Below are positions 54,959 through 64,000 of a stretch of 64,000 nt of DNA, in pieces. The stretch covers positions 13,647,042-13,711,041 of the forward strand of contig NC_060238.1 in the NCBI RefSeq assembly GCF_021155775.2, in the 5' to 3' direction. Within the stretch, counting starts at the first letter, position 1, and the number at the start of each line of letters is the position of its first letter. The notes under the pieces were generated by a model that saw only the letters and a program-made list of their open reading frames with translations, was not told the DNA's origin and searched no databases. Position numbers and translations under genes: made by a program. This stretch comes from Neodiprion pinetum. Its lineage: Eukaryota; Arthropoda; Insecta; Hymenoptera; Diprionidae.

Positions 54959-55839
54959 CAACGAGAGTTAACAAAGAACGTGATGTCTTCTATCAAGTTG
55001 AGCGTGGCGTAGACGGAGGTCAGATTTCGGCTTGTCGATCTCGCCGTTGTCATCAGGTAGTCCTTCTTTTAGTTGATTGGTCGTTTGTTCCCTACCATAA
55101 TTAGGTTATCCTTTTTGTGGTGAATATCAGTTGAGATTATTATAATCTATGGTGAATTCGTCGTATTATCTACCGAGCTATTGTTACCTTGTTTTCTACC
55201 GATTGCAGTAAAGTTCTCTCGTTTCTACTTGACAGAATAATAATTTGCGTAGCGTCATTTGCAACTTGGGTAAGATCACGTCGCCCAGTGACGTGTAGTT
55301 TAAGTCAATTCTTGCATTATATCGCTTCCCCCGACCTACGTTCATTTTTCTCTGTTAACTACCGTCTCTCGTTTCAAAGCTACCGTTTAATTCTATTCTA
55401 CCGAGATCTTTGTGAACAACGATTGCGTATTTTATCAACTACCGCTGTCAATACCATTTCATTTGCCCGTCTCAACCATGTAACCTTCCCGACAATACAT
55501 GATCGATTGACCTGTTCATTTTTCCTGACTTGAGTTTATTCTTTATTTCATTATTTTCTTTAATTCTGTAATTATTGTTAGCTGCCTTGAATACCGCCAC
55601 TCTACCAGTTCGTGTGAGTACCTGAGCCTAGCTAGCCATACAACGGGTTCTCTATTAATTTTTCGTACGGTTTCGTGTTATTTTTATTGATTCGTATTAT
55701 TGTTTGAAAATCGACGCCAACGCGTCTGGCGCCCAACATAATTGATTTTGTTATAGTTTAATATTCTGAATAAGTGGAGAATCGCGCCAAAGTGTCAACA
55801 GTAAGTCTTCATCCGAGGGTAACAGAATTTAGCGTTACA
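54959..55839 (+). mobile_element. 3' part of another LTR-like unit
   Basis: 55140-55839 is a direct repeat of 51770-52468, ending with the same TGGCGCCCAAC (55727-55737) and AGCGTTACA. The distance between the two ends is 3,371 bp. 54959-55140 shows nothing recognised. Confidence 0.6.
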
Positions 55840-55846
55840 ATACATA

Positions 55847-58800
55847 CAGGGACAATCTCTTGAAACTATACATATAATGCGCATGCGCGAGTTTTATCGG
55901 CTGCTCGGGCAGGTTGACCACTCCGAGTTTCAGCTGTCAAACTCTGTTTCTGGCGGCGTTGTAGTTCATACGAATTTTTGAGGTTGGAATCTTAAACAGT
56001 CGAGGTAGTGACTCGGAAAGTTGATGCTAATGCTCTTTGAAAATTGGCTTTATTCGACTAAAATGAGAAATCTGTTTAAATGTTGGGTGCTTGGAAGAAA
56101 GGCAGCAGGTAGGTGCGAACACTTTATTTGATCACTTTTATTATTTCGTACATTAGAAATAACAATGGAATTTTTATCTATCGACAGGTGATACGGCTGA
56201 AATAATTACATCTCTGATATTCACTGTTATCTGCCCATTCAATTTGTCAGACGTACAAAGATCATCGCCACTTTCAAGCAACTAAGCAACTTTCTCACTC
56301 TTTTGTGATTTCAGGCGGTAATATTGAATTTTATCATTTTCGAAAATGAGACATTAAACCGAGCGTTCAAGAAATTTAAATATTTCACTATCTGTAACGG
56401 AACTGTGAATCTTTTTTTTCTTGAAAATAGTTCAACAAAATTTACGAATAGTCGATAGTCAATGTATTTTTTCTGATTAACAAAATATTGCTACTACTAT
56501 TTAAAATTTCCGAATGATTATCAGAATTTATTTCGCAAATTTTCAATGATGTTCGATTAAATAAATGAAGGGAACCTAATACTCAAATTGGAAATTCAAG
56601 TAATATTAGATTTATTAAAATGATTTCTGTATTTCATGTTAGTGCGGTTCGAAACAAAGAAAATCTAATCGAAAGCGTAGAACTCAGGAATGTGAATCAC
56701 ATCCTGTGACACAAGTTGAAAATCAAGTTTCTCAAAATGCGCCTCAATGTCACAATTAGCTTCAAGGACAATCATGTTTTAGAGTAATGTCAATTTTAAA
56801 GTAATGTAAAGATTGTGTCCCTTGTTCCATCAAAATAAATGAATATCTAATTTTTAACAAAGTTTACGAAGATTTTTTTCCAAATAATTTAATCCGATAC
56901 AATATCTTGTTCATAGTCCTCCGAACATCACCTTCTAACAAGGATATTTGGAAAGAGTCCCTTTGTTGCAGAAACCATTATAAAATTCTTGGTTTTCAAT
57001 TCGAGCTATTGAATAACTCTGTGTTTCAGGTTCCATTTTCAATCTCAAATAGGGATTTTTTTTGCTCCAGATAATGCTAACATGAAATGCAGAAATAATT
57101 GCGGTACATGGAAATTCACAAGCTTTCAGTCTTAGCGTAGGACCCTATAAAGAGTGTAAAATTGAATTTGGTTTCAAGTTATCGTGCAACTAGCTAGCCA
57201 GATGACACCGTCAACTAAGATTAAATTTAAAGACATTTTTAACTGAACTTATTTAACAGTTCTAGATTTAGATTGATTCAGTTTGCCTAGCAAAATTCAA
57301 CCCTACAATCTAATTGAGGACTTGAAAAACTATTCATCTGAATTCAATGCCAAAGAGAGTAAAAGTAAGCTTCAAAATAAGATATCAAATCAAATGGTAT
57401 AAAGTTTGAAAAACAATGCTGGTCAATAATAATGCTCAAATTACAATGGTGCACAGAATGATTCCTCGGTAGAATGAATTGGCAGCAACGGTTAAGTAAC
57501 AAACTTATCGCTATTGGCTCGATCAAAGTAAAATGATGGAATATTCAGCCATTATGATCTGTAGTATATCCCGCTCTTCAATTTTGCCTCAACTGATGTT
57601 AAGAAGGTGGCGATGGCCTGATAAAATTCACTCTGGCACCTGATGTCTGACGAAACAACCAGGTTCGATGGTGCTAATGATTGCACCGCTCGAGAAACCA
57701 GGATCCTTGCCACCTAAACGTTTTGACCATCAGGTAAGGCATAATTGTCCTCGTGTTAATTAAAGTTCAAACTTCGAGCCTGCTGAAAAAAAAACGAATT
57801 TTATCATTGAATCCATGTTAAAATATTGTCATTGTCAAAGATCACGTAATTGGAAATTTACTTACATGCTTCCATGCCTGACAAATTTAGTCCCGCTTTG
57901 ACAATGAATTATTTCGTACCTGAAAATATTAGAAGCTATTATTATCAAACAGGATCTTTCGGTATTTTTAAAGGCAAAAAAAAAGGCAGCACTTTTTGAA
58001 AGGCAACCAATGGCCAGACGAGGGGTGATCAGAAGAGTGGAGATTGGTTTCCCAGTGTTATCGGACGATTGTCTTGTAAGTTATTGTTTTGTTTCCTAAT
58101 TTTTCATTAATAGCATGATTTACACTGTAATATTAACTGTTGTTCTTTTTCTCTTTTTATTCTTGGATATCTGGTGAACCCTCTTTGTTAACGGAACATT
58201 GATTATTGTACAATGGAGCTGCAAAAACTTTGTCAACTAATCAATGATGTCGGCGAGGGTTTTTGTGAGTATTGCGTCGGGTACGTTTTCTGTTAATTGC
58301 TACTCTTTGTCCTCCTGAGCTTCGTGTCTAAGATGAATAATTTCTTTATTCCTTGTTACTCATTTCTTTTATTTATTTCATGTTCATCGGCACTAATCAC
58401 TGACTTCTCGAGCACTGCACCGTAACGAATCTACTCTGGAAATATCTACTGGGTCTCAACCATTCATTTATTTTTAATTTTATGTAAATAAAGAATCTGT
58501 TTACAATAAACATTGTTTTTACTTACCTACTTCTGTTTGTCCAGACTCCCACTTGTTAATGACATTTCACTTTGAATTTCAGATTTCTTCTTTCAATAAA
58601 TAACACCCAATTTCTGTATCATTTGATATTTGCTTTTCCGTTAAATTCTTTATTGCGTCGGTTGAATATCTTCCGAAATCAACCACGGTATTGCTGAACG
58701 ATACTATTCTTCTTAGACAATTCACGCTACGTAAAAATAAACAGCAGCATAACCTCAATCCACGGCTTTACGCGCGAGAGAATTACAGCTTTTGTTTCAT

Positions 58801-58924
58801 TTTGTGTACGTTGGCGCCTTGCTCAGCAGATGAAAACATCACCGCGGCGCGATTTCCACGACCAATGAGATTAAATTATTTGGCGCATGCGCGTTATATG
58901 TATAGTTTCAAGAGATTGTCCCAG
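55847..58924 (+). mobile_element. Mariner-like copy 2, internal deletion derivative (3.08 kb)
   Basis: TA-flanked (55845-55846 and 58925-58926) with the same inverted ends as copy 1 but in the opposite orientation. It matches copy 1 from 10468 back to about 8330, then jumps at 57965-57990 to the last 13 codons of the transposase (HFLKGNQWPDEG then TGA at 58026-58028) and the 3' region. All catalytic residues are deleted, so it depends on a full-length relative. Confidence 0.85.
56815..57069 (+). CDS. Second conserved ORF of the mariner-like element, copy 2
   Basis: An open frame of about 85 codons, KINEYLIFNKVYEDFFP...IRYNILFIVLRT...KDIWKESLCCRNHYKILGFQF, ending at TAA after FFCSR. It matches 9201-9506 and 63736-63954. 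No start is distinguished. Confidence 0.35.
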
Positions 58925-58926
58925 TA

Positions 58927-59830
58927 TAGTATACTAATAGCGAGGTGAAGAGACGAACGAAAAGAATTTGAACGAATAACGGAAATAATTGCATGAGAAA
59001 TTGCTGCTCGCTTTATATCTATATCTGCATTCGTTTTTTTATTTGTGTCTTTCTTGCCACAAATTAAATGTTGCCGAAAACAGGAGCATGAATTCGTTAT
59101 GTCCGTTTCTACGCTGTCGAAAAAATTTAGAGGTGATTCACACGATGAAGTATCATATTCGACACTCCTCATATCTTCCCCAATAATATCTCCTGCTCGT
59201 TGAATTATTTGAACTTTATCGGCGTACGTTGAAACGTTAATGCCTATCCGTTCGGCATCATAAAATTCATTCAACTCATTTAATGGTGCTTTACGAAAGC
59301 ATATAATGAGTTTTTTACCATGGTCTTGACAGACAAAAATTTTCTCTCCATATTTCTTTATGAGCATTTGAAACAAATGTTGATTGGAAGAAATATAGTC
59401 TATAGATTCATGTAAATCGGGTAGTTGAAATAGAGAAAAATTGGAATTTTTCATTTATTCGCACGCTTTTTAAAAAGATGTTTCTAAACTCCCTATGACT
59501 GGCCAACCGACTTTTTTCCGGTTGTTTGTTGTACGAATTTTGCATGACATTTGGAGTGATAGCGTGCCTTAAATGTAACTAGAGACGCAACACTTTTAAT
59601 TAACTGCAGAACAGCGTTGCTCATCCCATAATTTCTCAATTCACAAATGCCAAGAAGCTGATGTTTTGTTGTATCACTAGAAACAACACGTCCAGGCTGG
59701 CGAGAACGATCGAACAATCCTTTGCAAATGATGCATCGTTTTTCAAATTCAAAATTTACATCAGTACTTGTATCATCAGAAGTAGACGTTGAGGGTCACT
59801 GGTCAAAAATTGACGATGTCTTCTGTTTTT
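58927..59830 (-). pseudogene. Remnant of a Cys-containing gene of unknown function
   Basis: Minus strand: a segment RCIICKGLFDRSRQPGRVVS (about 59700-59760) leads into a 74-codon frame with NYGMSNAVLQLIKSV and ARYHSKCHAKFV. After a stop and a short gap a 186-codon frame begins MKNSNFSLFQLPDLHESIDY (59454). CIIC...YH-x-x-CH suggests a zinc-binding N-terminal module of the type seen in many orphan insect and cnidarian proteins linked to repeats. The end of the long frame runs into the terminal repeat of mariner copy 2, so the gene was truncated there. Host or mobile origin is open. Confidence 0.45.
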
Positions 59831-60005
59831 TGTTCTGAAATTGATACTCTGATGTAGCGTATCTTTTTCTGCACTTGTCGCGGAAGTTATGAGTATTAGG
59901 CTTTTCCTAATCGACCGATTAATTATCTTCTTTCTTCTTACTATGTTCTATTGAAATGTTCATGCCCTCTTTTTAACATCAATCACTTCATCACTTTTGC
60001 CAATT
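59831..60005. other. Nothing recognised
   Basis: AT-rich sequence between the Cys-gene remnant and the following inverted-repeat element. Confidence 0.4.
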
Positions 60006-61050
60006 ACAAGGAAACTGCCTGAAGTCCCCCCCCTGATTTTGACCATTCGAGTATAACGGTCTTCTTCATCGAAATCTAAACGGTACATTTTTTTTCATCG
60101 GCGGAAAAACGGTTTAAAGGCGTGAATTCAGCCCCCAAAGATGTGCATCCTTAGTGGTTATTTCATAGTTTCGCATACTTCATGAAACAAACAAAATGTA
60201 ATTGTTTTGGTGCTTCTGCGTCACAAGTTAATTTTCATTCCTTCAATGGTATGTAAGCAGTTCCATGTTAACTTTCCGATTTCTTTCAATGTTTTGAAAG
60301 AAAATAATAATCATAATCCTAAATGTTGACAGCATTAGCCATGTTGATTCCAAAATGGTAAGCTCTGAACCGATTCCAGTAACCTTACAAACTACTAAAA
60401 TACAAGGCTTCGGAAGATTTCACGATCGCAAAAGAAACTCTGCCAGTAATGGTTCGGCAATTTGTGAGAGTGGTTTCTGGTATAAATGCAACCGAACTTC
60501 ATTGAATCGAGGAATCTCCTGAATTTTTGCTTGGAAAGAGCTTTGTAATGTTAAATAAGACGAATTAAAGCAAAATAGTGCGATTCTAATGGGAATTCGG
60601 CTACACGTGTGTAAGGCTAGTTCACCCCTTAAGTGAGGTTATTTCGAAAAACGTTAGAACACGTGCCCCCTACTTTTTTCTGCTGTTTCAAATGCAATTA
60701 ATTTCATTGAGATCCGAACAATAGTTATTTAGAACTGAGAATGTTTTAACTTTCAACCCCCATAATTTCCGACTATTCAACCTCGTCGTAACCGGCCAAA
60801 ATGCATTTTTCATTATTGGTCATAGGAATTATTGGTTTCATTCAAATATCTCAACTGGAAGTATGCGAAACTATGAAACAACCACTGAGGATGCCCAACT
60901 TTGGGGGCTGATTCCACCCCTTTTGAACCGTTTTTCCGCCGATAAAAAAAAGCACCTGTCGCTTGAATTACGATGAAGAATAACATCCTCAATTGATCAA
61001 AATCGGGTGGGGGGGGGGGGGGGGGGGGGCACCTCAGGCAGTTTCCTTGT
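60006..61050. mobile_element. Long-TIR element, 1,045 bp, noncoding
   Basis: ACAAGGAAACTGCCTGA at the left is matched inverted at the right. About 190 bp of inverted similarity follows (TCGGCGGAAAAACGGTT, CAGCCCCCAAAG, TTTCATAGTTTCGCATACTT). The left arm has a C8 run where the right arm has G21. No protein frame; no clear target duplication. Confidence 0.7.
61009..61029 (+). repeat. 21-base G homopolymer
   Basis: Uninterrupted G run inside the right arm of the 60006-61050 element, with another GGG just upstream. It could form a G-quadruplex and could also hide an assembly length error. Confidence 0.8.
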
Positions 61051-61309
61051 TAGAGTTTCATTGCAAATACAACAGTAATCTCTGCCGGCCATTCTTTTTT
61101 TTAATTTTTAACACCTCATATTCGTGAAGCTGTTTGATTTTTTTTTATTTCAATATTTTTCTCGTAGTTACGTCCATGAGTAGAGTTTACTCCTGAGCGG
61201 TGAAAGTAAACTGGTTGGCTTCGCTTTTACGTTCCAGATCAACCGGAAATCAGGATGAGGATTTAATAAAAAAACGAAGTGTACTGTATGAAGCTATGTC
61301 TTACTTATA
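61051..61309. other. Nothing recognised
   Basis: AT-rich spacer before mariner-like copy 3, ending in TTA just before the TA target site. Confidence 0.4.
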
Positions 61310-62137
61310 CCGGGACAATCTCTTGAAACTATACATACAATGCGCATGCGCCAAATAATTCAATCTCATTGGTCGGTGAAATCACCCCGCGGCGATGTTT
61401 TCGTCTGCTGAGGAGAGGGCCAACGTACCCAAAAATGAGACAACACTCGAGAGCTGTAAATCTCTTGTGCATAAAACCGCGGATTGAGGTTATGTTGCTA
61501 TTTATTTTTACGTAGCGCGAATTGTCTAAGAATACTATCGTTCAGCAATACCGTGGTCGATATCAGAAAATATTCGACCGACGCAAATATCAAATGATAC
61601 AGAAATTAGATGTTATTTATTGACAGAAAAAATCTGAAATTCAATGTGAAATGTCATTAACAAGTGGGAGTCTGGACAAACAGAGGTAGGTGAGTAAAAA
61701 CAATGTTTATTGTAAACAGATGCTTTATTTACATAAAATTAAAAATGCGTCTCATTAACGATTTATGTTTTGTGCATTTTATTGGAAATTAGTTGTATCC
61801 AAAAATACAAAAAGATCTTGTCTGATAATCATAGCTTCTAATATTTTCAGGTACGAAATAATTCATTGTCAAAGCGGAACTAAATTTTTCGGGCATGGAA
61901 GCATGTAGGTAAATTTCCAATTACGTGATCTTTGACAATTACAATATTTTAACATGGATTCAATGATTAAATTCGTTTTTTTTTCAGTAGGCTCGAAGTT
62001 TAAACTTTGATTAACACGAGAAAAATTATGCCTTACCTGATGGTCAAAACGTTTAGGTGGCAAGGATCCTGGTTTCTCGAGCGGTGCAATCATTATAACC
62101 ATCGAACCTGGTTGTTCCGTCAGACATCAGGTGCCAG

Positions 62138-63148
62138 CAGTGGCGTAGCTATCATAGGGCCAGGTGCTGCAGTGCACCAGGACCCTGGAGCTCAGGGGGC
62201 CCTCTAACCTCAGCTTTAACGGAGAAAAACTAAAAAGCATTTCGATGAATTGGCTTCTGATCACCGATTTGAAAACCAGGAAGCCTTTAGAGTAACTATT
62301 TTCAACAATGTACTCGACATAATAATCAATCAGTTAGATGCGCGTTTTATTGGTATGAGTGCAGTTTGTAAATCGTTTGACTTCCTGATGCCAAAAAATT
62401 TGCTTAGCTGGAATGAAACGATTTTACTCCAGAAATGTGATCAGTTTCAGAAGAAATATTGCGATATAATTGGACCCAATTTTTCGCTCCAATTTCTTGA
62501 TGTTTATCATCTGATCCTCCCTCAATTGATGAAGACGTGGTCTGTTCACCAGCTTTGCAAAGAAATTATAACGAAATTTGGCGTGCTCGAATGTGACCTT
62601 ACGGAAGTGTATACAGCGATGCTTCTGTTTCATACAATTCCCGTTACTTCCGCGGCAGCAGAAAGATCTTTCAGTAAACTGAAGATTATAAAAAATTATT
62701 TAAGAAACAGCATTCGACAAGATCGCCTCCGACATTTATCGTTAATTGCAATAGAAAATGAGGCGGCATCAAACTTGGATTTGAGTGCAATTATAGACGA
62801 ATTCGCAAAAATTGAAGCGCGCAAGAGATTCTAAATTGAACGGCAAATTCTGTTGAAAATCGTTTTTTCCCTTAATTATTCTCATCTGTATAATAAATAT
62901 TCTATATTGTCATGTGCGTCGTTGTTTATTTATTCCCTTTTTCTTCTATTAAACAGATGGAGATTCTAATAGAGAGGACGTATGCATTTAGCCTACTAGG
63001 GATAAGTTCAACTCACTGTTTCCTATTCTTATTCTTATCAATAATTTTGAAGGCCAATATAAGTTCAAACTACACGGAAAGAAGGGAGGAAAAGGGCCCG
63101 ATTCTTTCGCTATGCACCAGGGCCCTTGTCCCCCTAGCTACGCCACTG
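62138..63148 (+). mobile_element. hAT transposon, 1,011 bp, truncated
   Basis: The ends are CAGTGGCGTAGCTA and its inverse TAGCTACGCCACTG, flanked by the 8-bp duplication GGTGCCAG (62130-62137 and 63149-63156), the standard hAT length. Copies 1 (near 8668) and 2 (near 57640) of the host transposon have the uninterrupted sequence there. It carries only the transposase C-terminus. Confidence 0.95.
62250..62834 (+). CDS. hAT transposase C-terminal fragment (dimerisation domain)
   Basis: 194 open codons without the N-terminal BED-finger or the RNase H-like catalytic core. The last 70 residues have the hAT dimerisation signature: FHTIPVTSAAAERSFSKLK, then IKNYLRNSIRQDRLRHL and SLIAIENEAA. The type is that of the ZMYM1-like/DUF4371 hAT lineage of insects (recognised from the pattern, not searched). 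It starts inside the element 110 bases from its left end, so the 5' part of the gene has been deleted. The open frame shows little decay, so the copy could be young. Confidence 0.88.
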   Translation: MASDHRFENQEAFRVTIFNNVLDIIINQLDARFIGMSAVCKSFDFLMPKNLLSWNETILLQKCDQFQKKYCDIIGPNFSLQFLDVYHLILPQLMKTWSVHQLCKEIITKFGVLECDLTEVYTAMLLFHTIPVTSAAAERSFSKLKIIKNYLRNSIRQDRLRHLSLIAIENEAASNLDLSAIIDEFAKIEARKRF

Positions 63149-63735
63149 GGTGCCAGAGTGAATTTCATCAGGCCATCGCCACCTTCTTAACATCAGTTGA
63201 GGCAAAATTGAGGAGCGGGATATACTACATATGATAATCGCTGAATATCCCATCATTTTACTTTGATCGAGCCAATAGCGATAAGTTTGTTATTTAACCG
63301 TTGCCGCCAATTCGTTCGACCGAGGAATCATTCTGTGCACCATTGTAATTCAAGCATTATTATTGACTAGCATTGTTTTTCAAACTTTATGCCAGTTAAT
63401 TTGGTATCTTATTTTGAAGCTTACTTTTACTCTCTTTGGCATTAAATTCAGATGAATAGATTTTCAAGTGCTCAATTAGATTGTGGGGTTGAATTTTGCT
63501 AGGCAAACTGAATCAATCTAAATCTAGGATTGTTGAATAACTTCAGTTAAAAATGTCTTTAAATTGAATTTCAGTTGACGGTGTCATCTGGCTAGCTAGT
63601 TGCACGATAACTTGAAACCAAATTCAATTTCACACTCTTTATAGGGTCCTACGCTAAGATTGAAAGCTTGTGATTCTCCATGCACCGCAATTATTTCTGC
63701 ATTTCATATTAGCATTGTCTGGGGCAAAAAAAATC

Positions 63736-63954
63736 TCATTTGAGATTGGAAATGGAACCTGAAACGCAGAAGTTATTCAGTAGCACGAATTGAAAACCAA
63801 GAATTTTACAATGGTTCCTGCAACAAAGGGACTCTTTCCAAATATCCTTGTTACAAGGTGATGTTCGGAAGACTATGAACAAGATATTGTATCGGATTAC
63901 ATTACTTGGGAAAAAATCTTTATGAACTTCGTTAAAAATTAGATATTCATTCAT
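63736..63954 (-). CDS. Second conserved ORF of the mariner-like element, copy 3
   Basis: 72 codons from MNEYLIFNEVHKDFFPSN through RYNILFIVFRT and CCRNHCKILGFQF, matching 9201-9506 and 56815-57069. The C-terminus differs because of small indels. Confidence 0.35.
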   Translation of the reverse strand: MNEYLIFNEVHKDFFPSNVIRYNILFIVFRTSPCNKDIWKESLCCRNHCKILGFQFVLLNNFCVSGSISNLK

Positions 63955-64000
63955 TTTGATGGAACAAGGGGCACAATCATGAATCCGATAAGTCAGTATC

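Larger units (their letters stand above)
61310..64000 (-). mobile_element. Mariner-like copy 3, deletion derivative, runs off the window
   Basis: Starts CCGGGACAATCTC after TA (61308-61309), in the same orientation as copy 1. It matches copy 1 from 3906 to about 4345, then jumps at 61743 to copy 1 position 8250 onward, deleting all of the transposase. It is interrupted by a hAT element at 62138-63148. The other end lies beyond the window. Confidence 0.85.

Noticed and set aside
1..64000. CRISPR array or bacterial operon
   Set aside because: No regularly spaced short repeats with unique spacers and no ribosome-binding-site-led genes; introns, TATA boxes and insect elements show a eukaryotic genome.

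Overview
This window looks like a transposon graveyard from an insect genome, possibly hymenopteran; the species call is an inference from the element families and the AT-rich composition. I found no convincing intact host gene. Almost every stretch that can be read belongs to a mobile element, and many are nested so cleanly that the pre-insertion sequence can be recognised.

Layout. 1-2610: unassigned AT-rich DNA. 2611-3905: one end of a Polinton/Maverick-family element (P1). 3906-10468: a large Tc1/mariner-like transposon (copy 1, transposase on -), itself interrupted at 5431-7020 by a transposon whose inverted ends have the layout of V(D)J recombination signals and a 5-bp target duplication (Transib/RAG type). 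10469-13110: unassigned DNA, a mariner relic and tRNA-derived SINE-like repeats. 13302-22326: decayed Polinton genes (unknowns, protein-primed DNA polymerase B, integrase, fibre-like protein, packaging ATPase). The polymerase gene is split at 16935-19470 by a complete 2.5-kb mini-Polinton (P2) with a 6-bp target duplication. 22440-26349: SINE pieces, an LTR-like unit and a small inverted-repeat element. 26378-27542: Polinton PLA2-domain minor capsid-like gene and cysteine protease. 27559-42634: a 15-kb Polinton-like element (P3) with about 2.5-kb terminal inverted repeats that carry genes, holding a 5.4-kb Ty3/gypsy retrotransposon (34384-39808). 43161-48307: an R1-clade LINE sitting in a (TG)n microsatellite. 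49629-55839: noncoding LTR-like units in both orientations plus a nested MITE pair. 55847-58924: mariner-like copy 2, an internal deletion derivative. 58925-59800: remains of a Cys-containing gene. 60006-61050: a long-TIR element with a 21-G run. 61310-64000+: mariner-like copy 3, carrying a 1-kb hAT element with an 8-bp target duplication.

The Polinton genes together describe a virus-like self-synthesising transposon: polymerase and integrase for replication and insertion, ATPase, protease and capsid-like proteins for packaging. Nearly all are broken by stops, frameshifts or insertions, so none is expected to work. P1, P2 and P3 share terminal and subterminal modules and form one family. The most unusual feature is the RSS-like element at 5431-7020.
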